Shown: positions 8,576-15,333 of the stretch, piece after piece
Layout: every line of letters begins with the position of its first letter
How positions within the stretch are numbered: the stretch's first letter is position 1
Assembly (NCBI GenBank): GCA_905210085.1
Contig: CAJLVJ010000027.1
Span: forward strand, 1-25,312
Direction of reading: 5' to 3'
Source: an uncultured Collinsella sp.
GTDB taxonomy: Bacteria > Actinomycetota > Coriobacteriia > Coriobacteriales > Coriobacteriaceae
Length of the DNA stretch: 25,312 nucleotides
Notes under the pieces: generated by a model
Database searches by the model: none
What the model was told of the DNA's origin: nothing
Seen by the model: only the letters and a program-made list of their open reading frames with translations
Program-made: the position numbers and the translations under genes

Positions 8576-9219
8576 TACGAGAACCGGCGCATTAAGCCGA
8601 CGACTTTGCCCAAGATGATGGGATTCGTTGCATAGATAGGCTCCATGGTGTCATTCTCGGGCTGCAGGCGTACGCGTCCCTGCTCCTTGTAGAACGTCTT
8701 GACGGTCGCTGAACCATCAATCATGGCCACGACAATTTCGCCGTTCATGGCACTCTTTTGTTCACGGACGATGATGTAATCGCCATTGAAGATGCCGACG
8801 TTGATCATTGAGCTCCCATGCACCTCAAGGATAAAGGAACCCTGATCAGTGGCGATTTCGGTCGGGATAGTAAAAGTGTCTTCGATATTCTGCTCGGCCA
8901 GAATGGGAATCCCAGCCGCGACGCGACCAACGAGCGGTAGCGAGACCGTTCCGCGAGGTGCGGTGGGCTCGTCAGATTTAGAAATTGAGACAGAGGAACC
9001 GTCCTCGTTAAAGAGTTCCAGGGCGCGCGGTTTGGTGGCATCGCGCTTGAGTAGCCCGCGCGCCTCCAGGGCAGAGAGATGGGCGTGCACGGTGCTGGGA
9101 GAGGATAGGCCCACGGCAGAAGCCATCTCGCGCACGCTGGGCGGATAACCCTTCTCCTGCTGATATTCCTTGATGAAGTCGTAAATTTGCTGCTGACGCT
9201 TGGTAATTTTGCGAGCCAT
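8575..9219 (-). CDS. lexA: LexA repressor
   Basis: SOS repressor that cleaves itself when RecA is activated by DNA damage. The N-terminal winged helix shows GYPPSVREMASAVGLSSPST (residues 24-43). The cleavage site is A102-G103 within VGRVAAGIP; the catalytic dyad is S137 (GSSMIN) and K174 (ATVK). The 214 residues starting at MARKITKRQQQIYDF are the normal form. ATG 9219 is chosen because an AGAGGA ribosome site precedes it; an in-frame upstream extension to 9324 would run through the operators and is not used. Transcribed away from the divergent LysM gene, with three LexA boxes between them, so it should repress itself. Confidence 0.97.
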   Translation of the reverse strand: MARKITKRQQQIYDFIKEYQQEKGYPPSVREMASAVGLSSPSTVHAHLSALEARGLLKRDATKPRALELFNEDGSSVSISKSDEPTAPRGTVSLPLVGRVAAGIPILAEQNIEDTFTIPTEIATDQGSFILEVHGSSMINVGIFNGDYIIVREQKSAMNGEIVVAMIDGSATVKTFYKEQGRVRLQPENDTMEPIYATNPIILGKVVGLMRRFS

Positions 9220-9242
9220 CAGGGCATCCTCTCTACCCATGT

Positions 9243-9256
9243 CAAACAAATGTTCG
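9243..9256. promoter_or_regulatory. LexA box A (lexA-proximal)
   Basis: CAAACAAATGTTCG: one half-site GTTC is perfect, the other is AAAC instead of GAAC. It lies 24 bases upstream of the lexA start and most likely serves lexA autoregulation. Confidence 0.7.
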
Positions 9257-9264
9257 AATTTTGC

Positions 9265-9292
9265 TTGACAGGAACAACTGTTCGAAGATAAT
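9265..9292 (+). promoter_or_regulatory. Promoter of the LysM/nrdR/dut unit with LexA box inside the spacer
   Basis: A consensus -35 TTGACA (9265-9270) and a near-consensus -10 GATAAT (9287-9292) stand 16 bases apart. LexA box B fills the spacer, so bound LexA would exclude RNA polymerase. A second possible promoter downstream is TAGACA (9318-9323), 17 bases, TGATAA (9341-9346), just after box C. Confidence 0.7.
9271..9284. promoter_or_regulatory. LexA box B
   Basis: GGAACAACTGTTCG contains GAAC-N4-GTTC, the core of the Gram-positive SOS operator. It starts exactly 28 bases after box A. Confidence 0.88.
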
Positions 9293-9298
9293 AATAAC

Positions 9299-9312
9299 CG
9301 AACATTCGTTCT
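9299..9312. promoter_or_regulatory. LexA box C
   Basis: CGAACATTCGTTCT contains GAAC-N4-GTTC. It starts exactly 28 bases after box B, near the expected transcription start of the LysM gene. Confidence 0.88.
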
Positions 9313-9379
9313 CGCGCTAGACATTTTTGTCCGCGCGGCTTGATAAAACTGTTCTCAGCAAAACACGCGAGAGGAGAAC

Positions 9380-9832
9380 ATGATGAACGCAACGAATATG
9401 GTCCAGGGAAACCTCGCCCTTAAGCTCGAGACGCCTGCCGCGCCCGCTTTTACTGTTGTCAAGGGTGGACGTTCCGGTTATCAGCCTTTGCCCGTAAAGT
9501 CTGCTCGCACTCAGTATGCTGTTGCCGCGCCGACTCCCGCTGCCCTGAAGGTCTCGACGATTGTTGCCGTCGCCGTTGCGCTCACGCTCTTTTTTGTCCT
9601 CGCTACGTCGGTCTTTAGCGCTCGTCACGCCGCGTATGCCGAGTCCGTTTCCAACGTTACCTACGAGACCATTCGCGTTCAGCCTGGTGATTCTCTTTGG
9701 TCGCTTGCCGAGGAATATCCAATCGAAGGCCTTTCCACGCAAGAGACTTCCGACATGATCCGTAACGTCAATCATCTGGAGCATGGTTCGCTCGCCGCCG
9801 GTGCGCATCTTAAGGTTCCTACTCGTTCGTAA
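9380..9832 (+). CDS. SOS-controlled LysM membrane protein, probable cell-division inhibitor (YneA/DivS-like)
   Basis: A 150-residue protein with a cytoplasmic N-terminal part of about 55 residues, one membrane helix (about 57-80, VSTIVAVAVALTLFFVLATS) and an outside LysM domain (about 96-147, IRVQPGDSLWSLAEEY to LKVP). This is the layout of YneA of Bacillus and the actinobacterial division suppressors, which halt septation after DNA damage and are encoded divergently from lexA. Here it faces lexA across three LexA boxes, and nrdR follows, as in Corynebacterium lexA-divS-nrdR. GAGGAG at 9371-9376 favours the second ATG at 9383. The role is inferred from layout and position; the sequence itself is not closely recognisable beyond LysM. 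Confidence 0.85.
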   Translation: MMNATNMVQGNLALKLETPAAPAFTVVKGGRSGYQPLPVKSARTQYAVAAPTPAALKVSTIVAVAVALTLFFVLATSVFSARHAAYAESVSNVTYETIRVQPGDSLWSLAEEYPIEGLSTQETSDMIRNVNHLEHGSLAAGAHLKVPTRS

Positions 9833-9845
9833 TCATTATCACGCT

Positions 9846-9889
9846 GCGCATGGTACCCTTGTTATCGTTTAAGAGGAGGTACCATGCGC
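9846..9889 (+). promoter_or_regulatory. Hairpin burying the nrdR start codon
   Basis: A perfect 12-bp inverted repeat, GCGCATGGTACC (9846-9857) and GGTACCATGCGC (9878-9889), with a 20-base loop. The 3' arm contains the last two bases of the AGGAGG ribosome site (9874-9879) and the ATG of nrdR (9884-9886). If formed in mRNA it would block initiation. The upstream gene stops at 9832, so ribosomes finishing it could reach close to the 5' arm. Confidence 0.65.
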
Positions 9890-10327
9890 TGTCCCAAATG
9901 CGGCAAGGCACATACCCGCGTCGTTGATTCCCGTATGCAGGAGTCAAATAACACCATTAAGCGCCGTCGCGAATGTTGCTCGTGTAATTACCGCTTTACA
10001 ACGTTCGAGCGATGCGAAGACCCAATCGAGGTCATTAAGTCGGACGGAACTAAGCAGCGGTTCGATCGCAATAAGCTGCTCGTCGGCTTGATGCGCGCCA
10101 CCATCAAGCGTGATATCGACACTAAGAAGCTCAATGAGATTATCGACGATATCGAGGTCGAGCTGCGTTCTCGTACGCTGACGGCCGTCACGTCCCATGA
10201 GTTGGGTGACATGGTGCTCAAGCGCTTGGCCAAGATCGACAAGGTGGCGTACATCCGCTTTGCCTCGGTCTACCGCGATTTCAAAGACGTCGATGAGTTT
10301 CTGCAAGAGCTTGACAAGCTAAGGTGA
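9884..10327 (+). CDS. nrdR: Transcriptional repressor NrdR
   Basis: Zinc-ribbon and ATP-cone repressor of ribonucleotide reductase genes. The zinc ribbon begins MRCPKCG (C3, C6) and ends RRRECCSCNYRFTTFE (C31/C32, C34); the ATP-cone domain covers about residues 49-139. The 147-residue length is normal. AGGAGG at 9874-9879 gives a strong ribosome site, but both it and the start codon lie in an inverted repeat. It follows the SOS-controlled LysM gene by 51 bases without a clear terminator, so it may share the damage-induced transcript. dut follows after four bases. Confidence 0.97.
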   Translation: MRCPKCGKAHTRVVDSRMQESNNTIKRRRECCSCNYRFTTFERCEDPIEVIKSDGTKQRFDRNKLLVGLMRATIKRDIDTKKLNEIIDDIEVELRSRTLTAVTSHELGDMVLKRLAKIDKVAYIRFASVYRDFKDVDEFLQELDKLR

Positions 10328-10331
10328 TTCC

Positions 10332-10775
10332 ATGTCCAACATTACCGTCAACATAAAGCGTCTCGACCCTACCGTCGAGCTTCCCAAATACGCCCATCCC
10401 ACCGATGCCGGTTTGGATCTGCGCTCCAACGAGGACTGCGTCCTGAGGCCCTTCGAACGTCGTCTGGTCTCTACTGGGCTGGCCATCGCCCTGCCCGACG
10501 GTTACGCCGGCTTCGTCCAGCCCCGCAGCGGCTTGGCCATCAAGCAGGGCCTGTCTATAGTCAATACGCCGGGCCTCATCGACGCCCACTACCGAGGAGA
10601 ACTCAAGGTTATCCTCATCAACCTGGATCCCTCCAACAACATTCAAATCAACAAAGGCGACCGCATAGCCCAACTCGTCATCCAAGAAGTCCCCACGGTC
10701 AACCTCATAGAGGTAGACGAGCTAGACAAAACCGACCGAGGCAACGGAGGCTTCGGCTCCAGCGGCGTCGCTTAG
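10332..10775 (+). CDS. dut: Deoxyuridine 5'-triphosphate nucleotidohydrolase (dUTPase)
   Basis: Hydrolyses dUTP to dUMP, keeping uracil out of DNA and supplying dTMP synthesis. All five motifs of the trimeric family are present: DAGLDL (25-30), PRSGLA (64-69), GLIDAHYRGEL (81-91), GDRIAQLVI (109-117) and the glycine-rich RGNGGFGSSG (136-145). 147 residues. The ribosome site AAGGTG lies over the nrdR stop, so nrdR-dut are tightly linked, a sensible pairing in nucleotide-pool control. Confidence 0.97.
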   Translation: MSNITVNIKRLDPTVELPKYAHPTDAGLDLRSNEDCVLRPFERRLVSTGLAIALPDGYAGFVQPRSGLAIKQGLSIVNTPGLIDAHYRGELKVILINLDPSNNIQINKGDRIAQLVIQEVPTVNLIEVDELDKTDRGNGGFGSSGVA

Positions 10776-10810
10776 TCTTTTGCTTCGTTGAACGGAGTGT
10801 CGTAATGTCC

Positions 10811-10914
10811 GCTCGCCCCTGGGATGCCCCTATATATCATCCCGTGCTCAAACATTCTCGCTGCGCTGCGAAACTGCGCGCGGGACGATATATAGGGGCA
10901 TCCCAGGGGCGAGC
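10811..10914. repeat. Long inverted-repeat element, family A copy 1 (core on minus strand)
   Basis: Two 34-base arms (10811-10844 and 10881-10914) are complementary except at position 29. The 36-base centre (10845-10880), read on the minus strand, is CGCGCAGTTTCGCAGCG followed by CAGCGAGAATGTTTGAGCA. The same centre occurs in copy 2 at 11114-11226 in the other orientation with different arms. It begins 36 bases after the dut stop and has no T-tract, so it is not a normal terminator. Confidence 0.9.
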
Positions 10915-10988
10915 TACGTTTACATGCTCGCAATCGGTTATGGCTTTCCATCTGAAGCCTAATGCTGTATCTAGAAGCTGTGTCTAAC

Positions 10989-11039
10989 AAGTAATCCGAT
11001 CTGACAAAGAGACGGCTCCTTTGTCAGATCGGATTACTT
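10989..11039. terminator. Bidirectional terminator with 21-bp perfect stem (hairpin family B)
   Basis: Arms at 10989-11009 and 11019-11039 are perfectly complementary, with the 9-base loop AGACGGCTC. T-rich sequence follows on the + side (TTTGATTTCTTGTTTT) and AA/TT lies on the other. It separates convergent dut and the glycosyltransferase gene. The top of the hairpin, read on the minus strand, is GACAAAG-GAGCCGTCT-CTTTGTC, close to the terminator at 14374-14421. Confidence 0.85.
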
Positions 11040-11113
11040 TGATTTCTTGTTTTCGAGTTTCCCTTTGCTGCTTTTAGTAGGGTAACCGATATGGCTGCTA
11101 ATGCGTATGTATA

Positions 11114-11226
11114 GCCGTGGCGCAGGCCGCCCACACATATCGTTCCACGCGCAGTTTCGCAGCGAGCGAAGCGAAGCGAGAATGTTTGAGCATGGAATGA
11201 TATGTGTGGGCGGCCTGCGCCACGGC
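11114..11226. repeat. Long inverted-repeat element, family A copy 2 (core on plus strand)
   Basis: Two 34-base arms (11114-11147 and 11193-11226), complementary except for G against T at position 29, around a 45-base centre starting CGCGCAGTTTCGCAGCG and ending AGCGAGAATGTTTGAGCA. The centre equals that of copy 1 apart from about nine extra bases. The inner 10 or so bases of the arms are alike in both copies (ATATCGT..CC), the outer 22 are unrelated but self-complementary. It ends 13 bases from the stop of the glycosyltransferase gene. Confidence 0.9.
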
Positions 11227-11239
11227 GGACAGTCCGGTG

Positions 11240-12541
11240 CTAGCGGATATGCGCGGGTTTTTCGCCCCAGTAGAAGCGGCAGAAGGCTCGTTTGCGCTTT
11301 TGGGGTTTGCCTACGAGCTCCATGGTTGCGATGGCTATGTCTTCGGCTGCGTGGGGGCGGCGTAGTACTTCGCCGTTGATGAGTAGGGCTTTGAGTGATT
11401 CGGGATGGTCGTGCAAGTGACGTAGGGTTACGATGAGTTCTCGTGCGGTGGTGACATGCATACTGGCGCCCATGCCGGTGAGCATCGTTGTGTTGGCCTT
11501 TTCCTGACCGTATGATTTGCCCAGCAGGATCATCGGCAGATGTGCGCATAGGCACTCGGTGACGGTGAGCCCGCCCGACTTGAGGATTGCCAGGTCGCAG
11601 CCGTGCATGAGGGCCGCCATGTCATCCACGTAGTCCAGAACTGTGACGTTTTCGAGCTTCATGGCGTCGAAGAGCGTTTTGAGTCGGGTGGCGTATTCCT
11701 TATCCTTGCCCGGTAAAAAGACAAAGTGCATGTCCTCAAAGCTGCGTAAGAAGGGGAGCGTGTGGTCCATCGCGGCACGGAAACGCACGTATGGTTGGGG
11801 CAAACTGGCGCCGGCCATCACCAATACGACGGTTTTGTCTATGGGGAGATTGAACTTGCTGAGCTCATCTTCGCGTTTGTAATCGGTATCGAAACCGGCT
11901 CGGATGGGGATGCCCGTTATGCGGATCTTTGACTCGGGAACCTTGCGCGGGCGCAGCGTTTCGGCCATAAATTCGTTGGCTACACAGAATAGGTCGGTGT
12001 CCTTGTGGGGCCAAAAGCCTTCGACTTCGTAATCGGTCGGCACGCAGATGACCGGGTAATCGATACCCGTGATGACGCGGGCGCCCACAGCGACGTTGGC
12101 CGCCGTAATGTGTGTTGCGACCACGGCTATGGGCCTGCGGGTCCGGACGTATTCGTTGAAGGCGGGGAACATAATTCGTGACCATGCTGTGCCGCCGCCC
12201 CAGAGCAGATGTCCTGTAAGCGTATATCGCCAGGTCAGGTCGTAAATGGGGCGTGTGGCTCCCGTAAAAGAAGCCGCGGTCTTATTGCCGTCGAATTTAA
12301 TACGTCCAAAATCAAGGATATCGAGCACTTCAATTTCAATATCCTCAGGGATTCCCTTGGTGCCGCGGATAAGGTCAAATGCTTGTGCAATCGCGTTGGC
12401 GGCGGCTTTGTGGCCCGATCCAACTGATGCGTGCACAATGGTTACCAGGGGTTTTTGTGCAGGTAAAACGGTCATTTGCTCCGGTTGGGGAGTGGCTTGC
12501 ATGGGCAGGGGAGCGCTATTGCTCGTCTGCGTTTGATCCAT
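11240..12541 (-). CDS. MGDG synthase-type / diacylglycerol glucosyltransferase-like GT28 enzyme
   Basis: A 433-residue GT-B glycosyltransferase. The N-terminal MGDG-synthase domain begins VTIVHASVGSGHKAAANAIA (GSGHK at 41-45), with the PTDYEVEGFWPHKDTDLF segment in the middle; the C-terminal GT28 part has MAGAS, FLPGKD and the sugar-nucleotide-binding ILKSGGLTVTECLC. Relatives add glucose or galactose to diacylglycerol to make membrane glycolipids and lipoteichoic-acid anchors. It is cytoplasmic or peripheral at the membrane. ATG 12541 is chosen because AGGGGAG precedes it; the open frame continues upstream to 12958 but overlaps trxB and lacks a ribosome site. The first 30 residues are low-complexity and Q/P-rich. 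Confidence 0.88.
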   Translation of the reverse strand: MDQTQTSNSAPLPMQATPQPEQMTVLPAQKPLVTIVHASVGSGHKAAANAIAQAFDLIRGTKGIPEDIEIEVLDILDFGRIKFDGNKTAASFTGATRPIYDLTWRYTLTGHLLWGGGTAWSRIMFPAFNEYVRTRRPIAVVATHITAANVAVGARVITGIDYPVICVPTDYEVEGFWPHKDTDLFCVANEFMAETLRPRKVPESKIRITGIPIRAGFDTDYKREDELSKFNLPIDKTVVLVMAGASLPQPYVRFRAAMDHTLPFLRSFEDMHFVFLPGKDKEYATRLKTLFDAMKLENVTVLDYVDDMAALMHGCDLAILKSGGLTVTECLCAHLPMILLGKSYGQEKANTTMLTGMGASMHVTTARELIVTLRHLHDHPESLKALLINGEVLRRPHAAEDIAIATMELVGKPQKRKRAFCRFYWGEKPAHIR

Positions 12542-12658
12542 CGATAACTCCCCTTCAGCTTTGTTACGCGATTTATCATTGTAGTGCATGAGTGTCATGT
12601 TCACGTAAATTTGGGTATGAGCGCAAAGAACGACAACGTTTCGACGAGAGGATTCTTC

Positions 12659-13597
12659 ATGACTACCGATCAGCCGATTGATGTTGCGATTATCGGTGGA
12701 GGCCCCGCGGGCTATGCTGCCGCCATTTACGCTGCGCGTGCCAACCTGACGACGACCGTGATTGAGCAGGGCATGTCGGGTGGACAGATCGCCACGACCA
12801 ATGAGGTCGAGAACTATCCGGGCATTCCGCTCTTGAGTGGCGCCGAACTCGGCGAGCGTTTTCAGCAACATGCAGAGGGGCTGGGAGCGCAGGTTACATG
12901 GAGCATGGTTACGGGTATCGATTACGATGCCGATGCAGCGCTGTTTACGGTGCATCACGATATGGGCGATACGCTTGCCTCGAGCGTTATCGCTTGCATG
13001 GGTGCCACGCCGCGTCCGGCAGGTTTCGCTGGCGAGGATACCTATCGCGGTCGTGGCGTTTCATATTGCGCAACATGTGACGGCATGTTCTTCCGCGGCA
13101 AACAGGTCTTTGTAATCGGTGGTGGCAATTCGGCATGCGAAGAGGCACTGTTCCTGTCAGACATTGCCAGCAGTGTGACCATCGTGCTGCGCCGCGACCA
13201 GTTCCGTGCGCCTGATGGTGTTGTTCAGAAAGTACTCAAAAAGGACAATATTACAGTTAGGTACCAAACTAGTATTGTTGAGCTTTCTGGTGAAGCGATG
13301 CCCACGACAATTACGTTCAAGGACAATGCAAGCGGCAAGACGCATGCTGAGACCTTTGAGCCTGGCTCGTTTGGCATCTTTGTCTTTACCGGGACGCAAC
13401 CCCATACCGAGCTTGTTGAGCATCTTGTCGATCTGGCGCCTGATGGCGGCATTCTGACTGATGAATCCATGGCGACCCGCACGCCAGGTCTATTTGCTGC
13501 TGGCGATATCCGTTCCAAGCGCTTACGTCAGGTTGTGACCGCCGTTTCTGACGGAGCCATAGCAGCAACGAGCGCATACGCGTTTCTCCGCGGATAA
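12659..13597 (+). CDS. trxB: Thioredoxin reductase
   Basis: FAD and NADPH enzyme that reduces thioredoxin. FAD site GGGPAGYAAAIYAARA (residues 13-28), redox pair CATC (C137, C140), NADPH site GGGNSACEEA (about 154-163), and the C-terminal TPGLFAAGDIRSKRLRQVVTA FAD motif. 312 residues, normal. ATG 12659 is chosen for the GAGAGGA site at 12646-12652; longer starts at 12584 and 12617 are possible but have no ribosome site. Divergent from the glycosyltransferase gene and followed by its own terminator. Confidence 0.96.
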   Translation: MTTDQPIDVAIIGGGPAGYAAAIYAARANLTTTVIEQGMSGGQIATTNEVENYPGIPLLSGAELGERFQQHAEGLGAQVTWSMVTGIDYDADAALFTVHHDMGDTLASSVIACMGATPRPAGFAGEDTYRGRGVSYCATCDGMFFRGKQVFVIGGGNSACEEALFLSDIASSVTIVLRRDQFRAPDGVVQKVLKKDNITVRYQTSIVELSGEAMPTTITFKDNASGKTHAETFEPGSFGIFVFTGTQPHTELVEHLVDLAPDGGILTDESMATRTPGLFAAGDIRSKRLRQVVTAVSDGAIAATSAYAFLRG

Positions 13598-13638
13598 GTA
13601 CGATAATATATCTTATGTAAGGTTGCTATCTTTAAAAC

Positions 13639-13680
13639 AAAGTGGTTGGACGGTGCATCAATGTGCTGTCCAACCACTTT
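13639..13680 (+). terminator. Terminator after trxB
   Basis: AAAGTGGTTGGAC (13639-13651) pairs perfectly with GTCCAACCACTTT (13668-13680) around a 16-base loop, with a short T run at the end. It lies 41 bases after the trxB stop. Confidence 0.85.
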
Positions 13681-13688
13681 TACTTGCC

Positions 13689-13717
13689 GGCTATATGGTA
13701 TGCAAAACTAGATAACC
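13689..13717. promoter_or_regulatory. Imperfect palindrome at the DUF1836 gene promoter
   Basis: A 29-base imperfect palindrome containing GTATGCAAAACTAGATAAC (13698-13716). 17 of these 19 bases recur in the perfect palindrome upstream of degV at 15362-15392, with the same centre of symmetry. It ends six bases before a possible -10 TACAAT (13723-13728), so it covers the -35 region: the position of a repressor operator. Confidence 0.6.
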
Positions 13718-13752
13718 TAGAATACAATATAGCTAATGAACGGAGGATCCTT

Positions 13753-14364
13753 ATGAACCACGCCAAACGCGTTATCCCGATGTCCGATACATCGGTCAGC
13801 ATTAAGCCTGAGGATATTCAGCCCACTGTGCTGCCCGATGCATTTATTCAGTCCGATATCGTGCGCAAACTTAATACGTTGAGTCTGCCGCGCTATAACC
13901 AGTTGCCCAATGTGACGCTCTACCGCGACCAGGTTATTGAGTATGTTGCGCTGTGGATGGAGCCGCTGTCCATTTGCGTTGAGCAGCCTGTCATTACGCC
14001 ATCGATGATCAATAACTATGTGAAGGTCGGCCTGGTGCCTGCTCCGGTCAAAAAGCAATATGGCCGCGAGCAGATTGCCCGCCTGATCGCTATCTGCATC
14101 TTTAAGCAGGTGCTACCTATTGCTGCGGTGCAGGCACTCTTTAACATTCAGCGTTTGAGCTACGATGCCCCGACGGCCTTTGATTATGTGGTCGATCAGC
14201 TCGAGGCATCGATTCGTTCGGCGTTTTCCGTCGAGCAGACGCCGGTTCCCGATACGGCGCATCAGGTAACGCGTGAGTCGCTGCTTGTGCGCAGCGCGGT
14301 TTCATCCTTTGTTTCGAAAGCGTACTTGATGAGCTATCTCAAGTTCAACGGGTTTAATAGCTAG
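13753..14364 (+). CDS. DUF1836 domain-containing protein (HTH-type regulator)
   Basis: A 203-residue protein. The middle part (SICVEQPVITPSMINNYVKVGLVPAPVKKQYGREQIARLIAI, about residues 75-118) is the MerR-like helix-turn-helix of DUF1836, with the typical MINNYVK-GL-P-P-KK-Y sequence. The N-terminus before residue 40 and the C-terminus beyond 165 are not recognised. The family is usually thought to be DNA-binding, but targets are unknown. GGAGG at 13742-13746 sets the start at 13753. It converges on a degV gene that carries the same palindrome, which suggests autoregulation and control of degV. Confidence 0.85.
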   Translation: MNHAKRVIPMSDTSVSIKPEDIQPTVLPDAFIQSDIVRKLNTLSLPRYNQLPNVTLYRDQVIEYVALWMEPLSICVEQPVITPSMINNYVKVGLVPAPVKKQYGREQIARLIAICIFKQVLPIAAVQALFNIQRLSYDAPTAFDYVVDQLEASIRSAFSVEQTPVPDTAHQVTRESLLVRSAVSSFVSKAYLMSYLKFNGFNS

Positions 14365-14373
14365 CCGACGTAT

Positions 14374-14421
14374 AAAACGGGCGGGACAAAGAGCCATCTG
14401 TCGCTTTGTCCCGCCCGTTTT
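14374..14421. terminator. Bidirectional terminator with 18-bp perfect stem (hairpin family B)
   Basis: AAAACGGGCGGGACAAAG (14374-14391) pairs with 14404-14421 around the loop AGCCATCTGTCG, with T7 on the + side and A4 on the other. It separates the convergent DUF1836 and degV genes. Its top (GACAAAG-AGCCATCT...CTTTGTC) resembles the hairpin at 10989-11039. Confidence 0.92.
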
Positions 14422-14437
14422 TTTGCTTGGTTGGACT

Positions 14438-15304
14438 TTATTTGCCCGAAGCTACGCCCATGCCGTAGCCGATGATCAGGCCGTGCATCTCGGCGTAATA
14501 GGAATCCAGGCCGTTGCAGGGCATGATGATGGTCTTGGAGCCGGGCCAATGTTCGACTATGCGATCAGTAAGCGCCTGGGCTCCAGCTTCGTTCTCAACG
14601 TGATCGATGATGACCTCACCGCCCGTAAAGCCCTCGGCTTCCATAGTGTCGATGATCTTGTTGAGCATCTTCTTTTCGCCACGCGTGTGCCCGACGAGTT
14701 CGATTTTACCGGCCTCACTCGCCGTGCCCAAAATGCGGATATTGAGCTTGTTGGCAATGACGCCGGCTGCCTTAGGGATACGTCCGGCTTTGGCGAGGTT
14801 TTCGTAATTGCACAAACTGAAGAGGATTTTGCTGTTCTGTTCAAGGCTATCGAAGTATGCGCAAGCATCCTCGAATGAGACATTCGGATTGCTTGCAAGA
14901 TAGCGGTCGAACAGCAAGAAAATGAGGTCCATTTTGCCGCCAGCTGCGCGTGAATTGACTAGATGAATCTGTCGGTCGGGCTCCTCGGCAAGAACCATAT
15001 CGCGAGCCGTGGCTGCCGCGTTGTAGCTGCCCGACACGCCCTCAGAGATCGGCATGCAGATGGTCTTGTCTGCCAATTTGAAGAGCTCGGCCCACTCCCC
15101 CACGCTGGGACAAGCGCTCGAAGAGGCATTCGTCTCCGCCTGAACAGCGCAGTTGAGCTCATGAACATCGAGCGAAAGGTCATCGACGAATTCACGCTCC
15201 CCCACTCGAATTTTGAGGGGAGCAAATGCAAAGGTGGTATGGGGTGCGATCGGTTGCCAATCGCGGAGGTTGCAGCTTGAATCGGAGATAAGTGCCCAGC
15301 TCAT
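14438..15304 (-). CDS. DegV family fatty acid-binding protein
   Basis: A 288-residue DegV protein. Members bind a fatty acid between two domains and, in Firmicutes, deliver it to a fatty-acid kinase as FakB. Visible are the start WALISDSSCNLRDW, where the usual DSS.DL motif carries a C, the middle PISEGVSGSYNAAATARDM (the S-G-S-Y-N fatty-acid head-group motif) and VNSRAAGGKMDLI. The late part HTRGEKKMLNKIID is also typical. AAAGGA precedes ATG 15304. No fatty-acid kinase gene is in this window. It faces the DUF1836 gene end to end. Confidence 0.92.
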   Translation of the reverse strand: MSWALISDSSCNLRDWQPIAPHTTFAFAPLKIRVGEREFVDDLSLDVHELNCAVQAETNASSSACPSVGEWAELFKLADKTICMPISEGVSGSYNAAATARDMVLAEEPDRQIHLVNSRAAGGKMDLIFLLFDRYLASNPNVSFEDACAYFDSLEQNSKILFSLCNYENLAKAGRIPKAAGVIANKLNIRILGTASEAGKIELVGHTRGEKKMLNKIIDTMEAEGFTGGEVIIDHVENEAGAQALTDRIVEHWPGSKTIIMPCNGLDSYYAEMHGLIIGYGMGVASGK

Positions 15305-15333
15305 AGAGGGTCCTTTCTAATCGTTCCCATTCA

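Noticed and set aside
9220..9324. Upstream extension of lexA to 9324
   Set aside because: It would translate the LexA boxes and promoters; MARKITK at 9219 is the normal LexA N-terminus with a ribosome site.
12542..12958. Upstream extension of the glycosyltransferase frame to 12958
   Set aside because: It overlaps the trxB coding region on the other strand; ATG 12541 has a strong AGGGGAG site.
13639..13680. The trxB terminator as a further member of hairpin family B
   Set aside because: Its loop GGTGCATCAATGTGCT and upper stem do not match GACAAAG-AGCCRTCT.
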